From: Cryobacterium sp. Y82
GTDB lineage: Bacteria; Actinomycetota; Actinomycetes; Actinomycetales; Microbacteriaceae
Direction: 5' to 3'
Length of the DNA: 62,199 nt
Assembly (NCBI RefSeq): GCF_002929495.1
Contig: NZ_PJJJ01000020.1
Span: 1-62,199, forward strand
Part shown: positions 24,870-32,903 of the stretch, in pieces
Layout: each line of letters starts with the position of its first letter
How positions within the stretch are numbered: position 1 is the first letter of the stretch
Translations under genes and position numbers: made by a program
The notes under the pieces: model-generated
What the model saw: the letters and a program-made list of their open reading frames with translations, nothing else
Database searches by the model: none
What the model was told of the DNA's origin: nothing

Positions 24870-25344
24870 CCCAGACCGCTGGTTGTCCGGCGTGAGATGT
24901 CGGCGAACACGTGGAGTGACCCGCTATACAGCTATGAGCAGCACTCGCAACACGGTGCTACGCCCGATTTCTAGACCTGCGGCACCGCTCCAACTCGAAC
25001 ACTTCGCCCTGCGGTAAACCAACCCGCTTGTATCAGCCTGACCGTGAACATTGATACGACACGTTCGACACCTCACCGCCCAACAACCAGCAGAAGCGGC
25101 GCCCGGGAACGATCATCCCGAGCGCCGCTTCACCCTGCTCACTTGACAAAACAACTACACATCAGCTGTTCACGGCCCAGTGAGCGCCATGAACGCGAGG
25201 GGAAACGCATCAGAGGTCGGTACATTCGAACCCGGAGGGCATGGACGCCTCACGAGCTCAATCAGACGCCCGGCATGGTTCCTGCCTATAACAGCAGCGG
25301 CAGATGGAAGAGCCCGGTTTGCTCGGTTCTTTGGTCGCTATCGA
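24870..25344. other. Non-coding stretch with one strong hairpin
   Basis: No convincing gene is visible in these 475 bases. The only clear structure is an inverted repeat at 25094-25130: 9-bp arms AAGCGGCGC/GCGCCGCTT and an inner CGGGA/TCCCG pair. It has no T-run and may be a factor-dependent terminator or a remnant IS end. Confidence 0.5.
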
Positions 25345-25895
25345 CTACGAGAGCGCCCGTCGATACAACGATTTGTCGACCACGTCGCGAGATTCGAGCG
25401 AACTCGCGATGTGCAGGCCCGCGATGCGGAGGGCGGTCCGAGCATCCGCTTTGGTCAACCTGCTCGTGGGCACGCGCTCGATGACGTCCTGCAGCGCAAG
25501 CTGCACCACCAACGACTTGGCCGGCACTCGCGGCATCCCACGATGTGCCCGCGCCCGGTTCTCTACCTCTGCCTCGGCGTCCAATCGCCCACTGTCTTGG
25601 TGAAAATGCACCACGATAGCCTTCACAAGTTGATCGAACTGCTGTTGGCGGCCCACCCGCTGAACCTCGGCTTTCGTGCTTCGCAGGCCGCGGCGACCTC
25701 GCGGCCCGTTAGCAGGTCGACCCGGCGCATCCGCTCTGCGACGATCTCGACAGCTCGGGCATAGACGATGTCATCCGCCGACACCGGCGGAAGCCCGATG
25801 CGCGCCCGTGACGAGACGTACGCCTCGGCGAACTCGCGCATGCGGGAGCCATTCTTGAGCATGTGCTCGGTCAGCGACTCGGCGAACACAGTCAC
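25345..25895 (-). pseudogene. Hypothetical protein, frameshifted
   Basis: Two overlapping minus-strand frames look like halves of one protein. The first 75 residues or so (MTVFAESLTEHMLKNGSRM to LLTGREVAAACEA) are natural helical sequence. Then the frame degrades and the next frame continues with KAEVQRVGRQQQFDQLVKAI and ends after ADARTALRIAGLHIAS. A single-base shift near 25690 would join them into about 180 residues. No family was recognised. The start overlaps the previous gene's stop by four bases, so it was the last member of a small operon. Confidence 0.5.
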
Positions 25896-26266
25896 TGCCG
25901 CAGATGCTCCGGCCGCGAGGGGTCGTTGAAATAGGCGTCGGCCTCCCGCTCATTGGCCCGGCGCTCAGCCGCAGTCGCCACATAAATCCGCTTGGGCGGA
26001 AGACCTGTCCGACTCAGGCTGCGCTTCAGCCGTCTCGCCGCCGCGTTGGCCTCCAGCTCGGACTTATAGATCTCCGGATCGCTGCGCCGGTTGCGCTGCA
26101 GCTCGGCACGGCGCTCCTTGTTGCGCTCGGCCCACTGCCGGGTGATCTGCTTCGTGCGCTCGGGGTCCGCGTCCCGTCTGGCTGCCGCCCGGGCGTTCAC
26201 CTCGTCGCGATGCGCCTCGTAGTAGCGGTTGTAGTACTCGCGAACCTTCTCGCGATTCTCCGCCAC
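25892..26266 (-). CDS. Arg/Glu-rich helical protein, downstream half after an in-frame stop
   Basis: This 124-residue frame starts with GTG directly after the TGA of the preceding 100-residue frame and is in the same reading frame. It is strongly charged and helical: AENREKVREYYNRYYEAHRD, then TKQITRQWAERNKERRAEL. The spaced Tyr/Trp-Asn-Arg pattern continues from the preceding frame, as in actinophage and mobile-element repeat proteins. Either the TGA is a nonsense mutation in one 224-residue protein, or the halves are coupled genes. Function unknown. Confidence 0.45.
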   Translation of the reverse strand: MAENREKVREYYNRYYEAHRDEVNARAAARRDADPERTKQITRQWAERNKERRAELQRNRRSDPEIYKSELEANAAARRLKRSLSRTGLPPKRIYVATAAERRANEREADAYFNDPSRPEHLRQ

Positions 26267-26569
26267 TCACCGCTGCTGATACTCACGCCTGCGCTCCGGA
26301 TGCTCCACTCGCCAGCGCTTCGCACGCTCCCTCCCCCGCGCACGCACCTCCGCCTCGCGATGCCGGCTGGCCGCGGCGCGACGCATCGAATCCCGATTGA
26401 GCTCCCGGGTCCGGTCGAGGTGCTCTGCACGCCAGAGACGGTTCAGCTCGCGGATCCGGTCGCGGTTCGCCGCCACATACTGGCGCCGCTTCTCCGCCGC
26501 GTCATCACCAGACGGATGCTCCGCCAGCGTCTTCCGCGCCGCGGCGGCTTCCTCAGATGGGTCGTTCAT
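26267..26569 (-). CDS. Arg/Glu-rich helical protein, upstream half
   Basis: This 100-residue protein contains imperfect repeats with the pattern Arg-x-x-x-Asn-Arg-x-x-Trp/Asp-Arg: RRQYVAANRDRIRELNRLWR, then LDRTRELNRDSMRR and ERAKRWRVEHPERRREYQQR. It ends in TGA, and the same frame continues without a gap into the next open frame (25892-26266). The preceding gene ends eight bases upstream, so 26844-25345 looks like a four-gene operon of the element's accessory region. DNA or RNA binding is plausible from the charge, but no domain was recognised. Confidence 0.5.
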   Translation of the reverse strand: MNDPSEEAAAARKTLAEHPSGDDAAEKRRQYVAANRDRIRELNRLWRAEHLDRTRELNRDSMRRAAASRHREAEVRARGRERAKRWRVEHPERRREYQQR

Positions 26570-26577
26570 GATCGTGG

Positions 26578-26844
26578 CTACGCGGCCGGCGGCGGGGCCA
26601 GCTCGATGACCAAAGCAAGCAGGTCAGAGCGATGCGCCGTCGGATTCGTGATCACACGCCCGACCACGACACGGAGCCGCTCGGCATCCTCGTCTCCGAT
26701 CCCGGCGACGGCCTCCAAGCAGTACGCGATGTCATTCTGCAGGTTGCCGCCGTCGTCGTCGACGGCGACCTCCGGATAGTAGAACAGCGCAGCGCGCGCG
26801 GTGCGGTTAAGTAGGTCGTCGAACTGCTCCTGCGGGATCGTCAT
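26578..26844 (-). CDS. Small hypothetical protein
   Basis: This is an 88-residue acidic protein (MTIPQEQFDDLLNRTARAAL, then AYCLEAVAGIGDEDAERLR). It has no signal peptide, membrane segment or recognised family. It is preceded by a good ribosome-binding site (GGAGG about 7 bases before the ATG, minus strand) and heads a small operon with the Arg-rich frames. It is probably accessory cargo of the integrative element. Confidence 0.55.
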   Translation of the reverse strand: MTIPQEQFDDLLNRTARAALFYYPEVAVDDDGGNLQNDIAYCLEAVAGIGDEDAERLRVVVGRVITNPTAHRSDLLALVIELAPPPAA

Positions 26845-26921
26845 AGTGAAGCCTCCTGTGCGCGGACGTGTGTGAGCTAATCATGCCGCTACCAGGGAGG
26901 TACCCCAGCCGAAACGTACCG

Positions 26922-27311
26922 TCAGTGGCGCGTCGATACGAGTACGGGCTCGTCCAAGCGCTCGACGCCATCAGCGCGCAGCACCCGCGTCATTCGTCGA
27001 CGACTGACGCCTTCACGAACGCGCACCGCGATCAACTTCAGCAGGCTGATGGGCCCAACCAAAACAAACTTGAGTGTGTTCCAGAGAAACAGCAGCACGA
27101 GCAGGTTTAACCAACCAGGGCCACCGGCTTCGATCTGCCCTCGGCAATACACCGCAGCAATCGCATACGGAACGGCGAGCAGCATCGCCGGCACACCCCA
27201 CTTCAGCCCACGCCGCGTATTGATTGCGTCGATCACGATGGCGGTCGGCATGAACCGGCGCAGTAAGAAGTAGCTGCTGCGGGCGGTGGCGGCCAGAATG
27301 AACTCGAACAT
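26922..27311 (-). CDS. Small membrane protein of the integrative element
   Basis: This is a 129-residue protein. The start at 27311 (MFEFILAATARSSYFLLRR) is preferred to the longer frame, which would read through the strong hairpin region. Two to three hydrophobic segments are visible (KWGVPAMLLAVPYAIAAVY and GWLNLLVLLFLWNTLKFVLV), with a basic C-terminal tail. Similar small membrane proteins occur on actinobacterial integrative elements and are sometimes misannotated as sulfate permeases. Function unknown. Confidence 0.6.
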   Translation of the reverse strand: MFEFILAATARSSYFLLRRFMPTAIVIDAINTRRGLKWGVPAMLLAVPYAIAAVYCRGQIEAGGPGWLNLLVLLFLWNTLKFVLVGPISLLKLIAVRVREGVSRRRMTRVLRADGVERLDEPVLVSTRH

Positions 27312-27373
27312 GTTGAGGCCTTTCAGATGTTCGGCAACAAGAACCTGAAGGGACTGGAAGTCATACTTAACAA

Positions 27374-27406
27374 TGGAACGACAACGCCTTGCGCGTTGTC
27401 GTTCCA
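27374..27406. repeat. Perfect 14-bp hairpin with 5-base loop
   Basis: The arms TGGAACGACAACGC and GCGTTGTCGTTCCA flank the loop CTTGC. It lies between the small membrane protein gene and the broken DUF6994-like gene. No T-run follows on either strand, so it may be a recombination or binding site instead of a simple terminator. Confidence 0.75.
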
Positions 27407-27529
27407 CAGCAGAGCAGTTCATCAGCGTCAGCGCTACCGTGTTCCCGGAATCCTGCTACCGGGTGCCTGGACTAGCGCTACCTTCAAGGGCTACTCGCCA
27501 TTTTGCTTACAGGGCCGCACGCCGATCCT

Positions 27530-28186
27530 CCTCACAGGCATGTGTCAGGGATTCGAGCGTTTCCGGCGCGGACGAAGGCAACGCGATTGGAGCGATACTG
27601 CTCATAGGCCTTGAAATTCCCAGGGAGAGTTGGCGTTGAGAAGTTGTCGAACGTAGTGAAGAATTCGACGGTCGAGCATCTCTGTAGAGAGTGAAGTCCG
27701 CGTATCGTGCGAGTGCTTCAATGAGCTGGCTGAGTTCGCCGTGGTAACAGCGGCGGATGCATTCAAGGGTCAAATCAAATCGGTCGCGAATCCGCGGATG
27801 CACACCGCGCGGACCGTTGATCGTCAGCTTTCCCCCTAGCCGATTACCCGTAAGTAATATCGTGCCGCCGATCGTGCGCCCGATTCTATGAAAGCCGCCC
27901 GGTCCTCCTCCTCCACCTGATCGATAATTTCCGCCAACCGAATCCAAGATGCGAACGTGTGAATAATCGTGTCGCTCGCCAGAAAGAATTCTTAGACGCC
28001 GGGACTATGGCGCAGGTAGGAGCCCGCAGTGGACATGTCCAAAGTAAACAAGGCGCCGCCAGGCAGTTGCTTGCTCCATAGGAGCTGGTGATCACGCCGC
28101 AACGTTGGGCTGTGTTGGTCGGGGTCACGTCCGCCAGCATCCGATCGCACGTCGAAGCCAGTGTCGATCTGGCAATGTTGTGTCAT
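27530..28186 (-). pseudogene. DUF6994-like protein, multiply frameshifted
   Basis: Three frames together resemble one actinobacterial hypothetical family: FDVRSDAGGRDPDQHSPTLR then HQLLWSKQLPGGALFTLDMS at the start, TINGPRGVHPRIRDRFDLTL and CIRRCYHGELSQLIEALARY in the middle, and FFTTFDNFSTPTLPGNFKAY then YRSNRVAFVRAGN at the end. At least three frameshifts separate them (near 28005, 27900 and 27680). The family name is from memory and should be checked; the fragmentation is plain. Intact members are usually about 220-250 residues and of unknown function. Confidence 0.65.
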
Positions 28187-28301
28187 GACGTCGAGCCGAG
28201 AAGAATGGCCCTAGAGCGACGTTGCACGCCCTGTTTTGAATTCCCAGGTCGCCGTGTGCCGATAATCGCGACCTCATTCACCCGACTCGAGTCAGAACAG
28301 T

Positions 28302-29153
28302 TCACTTGTCCGTTTGCTTGACGTCGTCGCTTGCCACGAGTTGTGCTGACGCAACATCAGCGTCGACATTCAGTACGTTTTCCTCACCGTCAAGTTGAGC
28401 GAGGAGCACTGCCGCGTTTTCCGCAAGTCGCCTGGCAGACTTCCACCTCAAGTCGACCGGATCTCCGTCAATGCCGAGGATGACATCCGTGGCAATCGAA
28501 AAATGAACTTCGCCTCCAACAGAAAGATGACGGACCAATTCCTTGTGAATGCGGCGACTCGTACGTTGACTTGAACGATCCGACTTCGCGTTTCGGTAAT
28601 CTCTACTCCGCCGGGCGAGACTAACGGACTCACCGATGTAGACAGTGCCGCGCCCACTCGAATCGAGCGGCAAAAACGTGAAGCGGTAAAGCCCCGGCTC
28701 CTGAGGAAGAGGTGGAAAGACTGGCCAGCCCTCACCGTCCAGGATAACCCCGCCAGCGTAAAGCCACGTGAAGCTCGTCGTGGCCGAGACCGAACCAGCT
28801 TCACCTAGCAGACTGGCATCGAAAGTGCGTGAGCCGCCAGCGGACGATATGGGCAGGATGGCAGAAGCGGATTGCACGGAATCGGTCCGGTAACCCAGTC
28901 TTCGCAGTTGACGCCGCGCGACTTGAGAAGTGAAATCGCTGTGAGGCAAGCCAACCGCAATGCCAAACGCCTGTTTGACGGGCCAGGTCTGTCCATCGAT
29001 ATCAACCGAGTACTCGAAGATGCGATCCGGTGTGTGTCCGCGGAGGCGAGCGCTTACTTCGAGCGCAGTTAGGTCACGCCGAGACCCGTTGACAATAAAC
29101 TCCACGCGCGCATTCCCCCACTGATAGTTCAGAGATGAGACTATCCCGCCCAT
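28302..29153 (-). CDS. Protein with a GIY-YIG-like C-terminal domain
   Basis: This is a 283-residue protein when started at 29153 (MGGIVSSLNYQWGNARVEF). The C-terminal half contains GLYRFTFLPLDSSGRGTVYI-GES and then SLARRSRDYRN. These match the GIY-YIG pattern: the tyrosine-bearing strand, the 'YIG' turn and a following basic helix. The N-terminal half has a conserved-looking segment HTPDRIFEYSVDIDGQTWPV and a two-stranded HSDFTSQVARRQLRRLG, suggesting a separate recognition domain. This could be a nuclease used in restriction or element maintenance. It is intact, next to the lipoprotein and integrase genes. Confidence 0.55.
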   Translation of the reverse strand: MGGIVSSLNYQWGNARVEFIVNGSRRDLTALEVSARLRGHTPDRIFEYSVDIDGQTWPVKQAFGIAVGLPHSDFTSQVARRQLRRLGYRTDSVQSASAILPISSAGGSRTFDASLLGEAGSVSATTSFTWLYAGGVILDGEGWPVFPPLPQEPGLYRFTFLPLDSSGRGTVYIGESVSLARRSRDYRNAKSDRSSQRTSRRIHKELVRHLSVGGEVHFSIATDVILGIDGDPVDLRWKSARRLAENAAVLLAQLDGEENVLNVDADVASAQLVASDDVKQTDK

Positions 29154-29214
29154 TCGGATTCGACGAACGCGAGGACGCTGCTCAGCGGTAGTTCGTCCGT
29201 CGCATCGGCTGACA

Positions 29215-29691
29215 TCAGAGGGAATCACACGTAGCGCTAATCGACCCGGCCATCGGAAGCACCTCATCTATCACTACGTTGTTTCGAGTTAAACGGCAAC
29301 CCACGATGTCGCCGTCTTGGGTGTAGGACGCGCCTCCTGAGAGATAGGGATTTCCAGATATCGCACTTGGCCCGCTATTCAAAACAACTTCGTAGGGCAG
29401 AGTGACGACTTCTTGGATGATCTGGGACCCATCGCGAACGTAAACGATGTTGGCCGATCCTTCCCCTAGAAACTCATACTTGGTTACGAACGTTACGGCA
29501 ATAGGGTCCGGCTCCGCGGTGGGTTCTTCAGCCTCCGGTATGGGAGTCGTCGGCGTCGTTGGAACATCGGTTCTGGTGTCAGACGGCGTTGATAAAACCG
29601 GTCTTGGCTCGGCGGCACCGGCACATCCGGTTAGGAAGAGCGAGGCTGCACAGAAAAGAGCCAGAAACACCGTTCGATGAATGGTTTGCAT
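29215..29691 (-). CDS. MmpS-like lipoprotein
   Basis: This is a 158-residue predicted lipoprotein. The start at 29691 gives a clean signal peptide (RTVFLALFCAASLFLTGC) with lipobox LTGC. A Pro/Thr/Glu-rich linker follows, then a small beta domain (TFVTKYEFLGEGSANIVYVR to EVVTLPYEVVLNSGP). The final Cys pair (DIVGCRL and ISATCDSL) could form a disulphide. The beta domain resembles mycobacterial MmpS-type domains. It sits next to the integrase gene, as a lipoprotein gene does in the decayed module near 2287. Confidence 0.6.
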   Translation of the reverse strand: MQTIHRTVFLALFCAASLFLTGCAGAAEPRPVLSTPSDTRTDVPTTPTTPIPEAEEPTAEPDPIAVTFVTKYEFLGEGSANIVYVRDGSQIIQEVVTLPYEVVLNSGPSAISGNPYLSGGASYTQDGDIVGCRLTRNNVVIDEVLPMAGSISATCDSL

Positions 29692-29758
29692 AGTCTCATG
29701 ATGCTTCGTTGGCCTGTCCTGAAGCAAAAGCACCGGCCTAAACCGTTGCACTTTTTCC

Positions 29759-30946
29759 TCACGTCGGTGGCGCCAGCCGCTGCATCACCTCCGCCGGCTC
29801 CGACTTCACGGTACGGTCCGGCTCGGCGTAGTGCGCCTTCGTCGTCGACGTTGACGTGTGTCCGAGCATGTCGGCGGCCGCCTGCATTCCGAGCTCGTTG
29901 GCAAGCAGAGTCGCCCCGGTGCGTCGGAAGGAGTGCGGAGTGATGTCCATCCCCTCGAGCCCGGCATTCCGCAGTATCCCCCTGAACGTGCGCCGAACGT
30001 TGTACGGGGTGAGCGGAGTGCCCACCCGGGAGTAGAACAGCAGATGCTCCGCATCCTCCGGGTCGAGCAGTGCCAAGCGCTGGCGAATCACGTCGGCCGC
30101 GAACGGCGGAATGCCAATGACCCGGTTCGACTCATGGGTCTTGGGGTGCTCCTGCCGGTGAACGCCGGCTTTGTTGTGCACGACGAGGGTGCCGCTGATG
30201 TTCACCTGTGGCGGGTTGGCATCCAGGTCGATGTCGCACTGCCGGAGCGCCAGCACTTCGCCAATGCGCGTCGCCGTGCCGAGCATCACCTCGATGATGT
30301 CTCGCGCCTGGCCGTCTGACTGCGGCCCCATCCTGCCCGCTTCAGTGCGCCACTCTCGGGCGGCGAGCCGGATGGCTGCGATCTGATCGCTCGTGAGCGC
30401 CTTCGGCGTGTGCGAGGGCCTCTTCATGCGCGACGTTTCCTTCATAGGATTTCGCGGAATGATCTCCCGCCGCGTTGCGAACGCCAGGATCATGCCGAGG
30501 ATTGTTCGAGAGTGCTTCGCTCGCGTAAACGACTGCGCGCGCTGCTGCCTGAGGAAGAGCTCGATACGACCGACGGTCACCTCGCGAATCGTGAAGTTCT
30601 CGAAGTAGGGCAAGACCAGCACGCGCACCTGGCGCTGGTACGTATCTTTCGTTCCTTGAGCGCGGTCGACATCGAGCATCACATCCTCCAGCCATGCCTC
30701 CGCGAGCAGCAGAAACGGTGAGCTCGCGGTGAGTGAGTCGCCGCTGCCGCCGGCTCTCAGGCGGGCCGCTAGTTCTGCCTTGAGCGATGCCTGCGCAGCG
30801 TTACGACTCGGTCCGGTCGCCGTCACTCTCCGCGTTTGACCATCCCAGTCCCGGAAGCGAGTAATCGCCCGGAAGATCCCTGGACCGACCTGTTGAGTCG
30901 TGATGGCACCGAACGTGCTGACTGGCAGTCGGGGTCGCCCGGCCAT
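29759..30946 (-). CDS. Site-specific tyrosine recombinase (integrase)
   Basis: This 395-residue integrase has an AP2-like or arm-binding N-terminus, a core-binding domain (about residues 80-170) and a catalytic domain. Catalytic residues are visible: Arg in GTATRIGEVLALR, HxxR in THSFRRTGATLLA, His in MLGHTSTSTT and nucleophile Tyr in KAHYAEP. The start at 30946 overlaps the excisionase stop in TGATG and is supported by the conserved MAGRPRLP start in the remnant copy at 2460. It would catalyse integration into the tRNA 3' end 400 bases away. The flanking 40-bp repeats are its presumed product. Confidence 0.93.
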   Translation of the reverse strand: MAGRPRLPVSTFGAITTQQVGPGIFRAITRFRDWDGQTRRVTATGPSRNAAQASLKAELAARLRAGGSGDSLTASSPFLLLAEAWLEDVMLDVDRAQGTKDTYQRQVRVLVLPYFENFTIREVTVGRIELFLRQQRAQSFTRAKHSRTILGMILAFATRREIIPRNPMKETSRMKRPSHTPKALTSDQIAAIRLAAREWRTEAGRMGPQSDGQARDIIEVMLGTATRIGEVLALRQCDIDLDANPPQVNISGTLVVHNKAGVHRQEHPKTHESNRVIGIPPFAADVIRQRLALLDPEDAEHLLFYSRVGTPLTPYNVRRTFRGILRNAGLEGMDITPHSFRRTGATLLANELGMQAAADMLGHTSTSTTKAHYAEPDRTVKSEPAEVMQRLAPPT

Positions 30947-31182
30947 CAGCGTTTGGCCTCGTGGTCGATGACCGGGGTCTCTGGCTCGTGGAGCCCGTCG
31001 AGCCATCGCACCACGTCGGAAACGCGGTAGCGGATCTCTCGGCCTACTCTGATGCCGGAGGGGCCACGGCCGCCGGCACGCAGGTCGTAGATCGCCTGTG
31101 CTTGCACGCCAAGATATTCGGCGAGCTCGCTTGTCGTTAAAACGGGCTCAAGGCCGAGCCCGAAGTGTCGTTCGCTGTCCAT
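30946..31182 (-). CDS. AlpA-like excisionase/regulator (MerR-type HTH)
   Basis: This is a 78-residue protein with a helix-turn-helix of the excisionase/AlpA type: VLTTSELAEYLGVQAQAIYD, then GIRVGREIRYRVSDVVRWLD. These small proteins bend DNA at attachment sites or switch on the integrase gene. The start at 31182 (MDSERHFGL) is chosen; the open frame continues upstream to 31326, but that part covers the AATAAACG repeats and is probably control DNA. The stop overlaps the integrase start, so the two are coupled. Confidence 0.85.
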   Translation of the reverse strand: MDSERHFGLGLEPVLTTSELAEYLGVQAQAIYDLRAGGRGPSGIRVGREIRYRVSDVVRWLDGLHEPETPVIDHEAKR

Positions 31183-31270
31183 AACCCATAGGTAATCGAG
31201 GTCACTCCAGATGACTCGAACTGGGTCGCGCACCTTCTCTACGAACACCCGGAGAAGGCGGAAATTTTTG

Positions 31271-31310
31271 AATAAACGGTTAATAAACGGATAGTGCGTC
31301 AAGTCTTGCC
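31271..31310. repeat. AATAAACG control repeat, copy 3
   Basis: AATAAACGGTTAATAAACGG is followed by GTGCGTCAAGTCTTG. It lies between the excisionase gene and attR, and related copies occur at 2673 and 3128. It probably carries the xis-int promoter or recombinase arm sites. Confidence 0.7.
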
Positions 31311-31347
31311 CTTTCGGTGAAGACAAGAAACCCTGATCAGATCAAAT

Positions 31348-31387
31348 TTACAGTAGGGCGGCCGGGACTTGAACCCGGGACCGACGG
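31348..31387. repeat. attR: right attachment site within the tRNA gene
   Basis: This 40-bp segment is identical to 2943-2982. Here it is joined to the intact 5' part of the tRNA gene, so integration kept the tRNA functional. CCCTGATCAG stands at 31331-31340, 35 bases before the T-arm block, as in the left copies. Confidence 0.92.
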
Positions 31388-31427
31388 ATTATGAGTCCGC
31401 TGCTCTAACCAGCTGAGCTACCGCCCC
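31354..31427 (-). tRNA. tRNA with anticodon CAT (Met; Ile2 not excluded)
   Basis: This is a 74-base cloverleaf on the minus strand. It has acceptor GGGGCGG paired with CCGCCCT (G1-U72 wobble), D-arm AGCTCAGCTGGTTAGAGCA, anticodon stem GCGGA/TCCGT with loop CTCATAA, and T-arm CCGGGTTCAAGTCCCGG. CCA is not encoded. A CAT anticodon may belong to elongator tRNA-Met or to lysidine-modified tRNA-Ile2; the sequence alone does not let me decide. Its 3' end is the target of the integrative element. Confidence 0.93.
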
Positions 31428-31451
31428 AAAAGGGAACGACCGAACGGTCGC
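31428..31451 (-). terminator. Likely terminator of the glycosyltransferase gene
   Basis: On the minus strand a CGACCG/CGGTCG hairpin with a TT loop is followed by TTCCCTTTT. It lies 17 bases after the glycosyltransferase stop and directly before the tRNA. Confidence 0.55.
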
Positions 31452-31467
31452 ACCCACAATTACGTGA

Positions 31468-32748
31468 CTATTCCGGCGTCTGCGAGGAGGCCCCGTTGGT
31501 GACCAGATCGCTCACCGGCTCCCCACGATACAGGCATTCGAACGTATTTAAAGTGCGCTTGATATCGTGCGCGGCGATGAGCTTGAGTGACTCCCGCTTA
31601 AGTGCCTCCAGGCGTTCGGGGGTAGCCGTCAGTACCACGGTCAGTTTGTCCGCCAGATTCTGCGCGTCGCTCGGCTTGAACAGGTACCCGTTGGCCTGGT
31701 CATGCACGAGGTGTGGAAGTGCCATGGCATCGGCGGCCACAATCGGCAATCCCGACGCCATGGCCTCCATCGTGGCGATACTCTGCAGCTCGGCAATGGA
31801 CGGCATGGCGAAAACCGTAGCCCGTGAGTAGGCCGCGCGCAGCTCGTCATCCGTCACATAACCGGTGAACGTGACACGCGAGCGGATGCCGAGGGTGTCG
31901 GCAAGGTGCTCCAGGTTGCGTTTCTGGTCGCCCCCACCGACTATCTCGATCCGTGCGTCGAGGTCGGGTGACAGCAGCGCTGCCGCCTGCAGGAGCACGT
32001 CGATCTGCTTCTCTCCGGTGACTCGACCGACGAAGAGGATGCGGTTCTCTGTGCGCGGCTCGAAGTTCGGTGCGTAGTTGTCAGCGTCGATTCCGCAGGA
32101 GATCGCGTGGACACCGGTGAGACCGGTGTATTTCTCCAGGAACTGTGCGGCACGTCTGGTCGGGGTGGTGACGGCTGCGGCACGGCCGAACGTGCGCCGG
32201 GCAGCGCGCCAGGCCGCTTTAATGACGCGATCCTGTAGGCCGACCGGCACGAGGGAAAACTTCACCATGTTCTCAGGCATAAAGTGATTTGTGCCGACCA
32301 GACGAATGTTGCGCTTGGCCGCCTCGATCGATACGCCGCGGCCAACGTTGATGTGGGATTGAAAGTGCACGACGTCGGGATGAAAAGAGTCGAGAATGCG
32401 CCGGCTTTCACCGCGAACCAGCCAGGGCAGGGCGAAGCGTAACCAGTCGTGCGGGTACCAGCGCCAGCTGTGTAGGCGATGCACGACCATCGGCTGTCCC
32501 TCGTGCATTTCGGTGCCACTGCCGTGCTTGCGCGACGGCGCCGGGGCCATGATCTGGACCTCGTGGCCGCGTGCCACCAGGCCTGAGGCCAGTCGCTCGG
32601 CAAAGCGAGCAGCACCGTTCACATCGGGTGCAAAGGTGTCGGCGGCGATGAGAACACGAATCCGCGGCTTTTGGCCCGGCGCACCCCCGTCGCGCTCGGG
32701 CGCATTGCCCGGGATTGGGCTGCTCAGCGAGTCGGTCGAATCTGACAA
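31468..32748 (-). CDS. Glycosyltransferase family 4 protein
   Basis: This is a 426-residue GT-B type transferase. The N-terminal domain starts VLIAADTFAPDVNGAARFAE, with a glycine-rich loop for the acceptor side. The nucleotide-sugar domain carries RILFVGRVTGEKQIDVLLQA and the EX7E-like region SIATMEAMASGLPIVAADAM. These features match PimB/MshA-like mannosyl- or glucosyltransferases of actinobacterial envelope lipids. The gene has a 20-30 residue low-complexity head (SSPIPGNAPERDGG) before the domain. It is transcribed alone, downstream of nothing obvious, and the donor and acceptor cannot be assigned. Confidence 0.88.
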   Translation of the reverse strand: MSDSTDSLSSPIPGNAPERDGGAPGQKPRIRVLIAADTFAPDVNGAARFAERLASGLVARGHEVQIMAPAPSRKHGSGTEMHEGQPMVVHRLHSWRWYPHDWLRFALPWLVRGESRRILDSFHPDVVHFQSHINVGRGVSIEAAKRNIRLVGTNHFMPENMVKFSLVPVGLQDRVIKAAWRAARRTFGRAAAVTTPTRRAAQFLEKYTGLTGVHAISCGIDADNYAPNFEPRTENRILFVGRVTGEKQIDVLLQAAALLSPDLDARIEIVGGGDQKRNLEHLADTLGIRSRVTFTGYVTDDELRAAYSRATVFAMPSIAELQSIATMEAMASGLPIVAADAMALPHLVHDQANGYLFKPSDAQNLADKLTVVLTATPERLEALKRESLKLIAAHDIKRTLNTFECLYRGEPVSDLVTNGASSQTPE

Positions 32749-32903
32749 GTGGAGTAGTCCCTACGTTGTTGGGCCGGGGATCATCACCCGGCAGGAAATC
32801 TTGGGTGCACATGCTGATAATGACGCGTTGCACTCGAACCCTATTCTAAACCGTGCCCACAACGCGGTGTCCCGCACCGTGGCGACCCAAAATTTTTCGC
32901 GAG

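Noticed and set aside
28302..29267. Longer start for the GIY-YIG-like protein at 29267
   Set aside because: The first 38 codons overlap the lipoprotein gene and look unlike the rest; the ATG at 29153 gives a more natural N-terminus.
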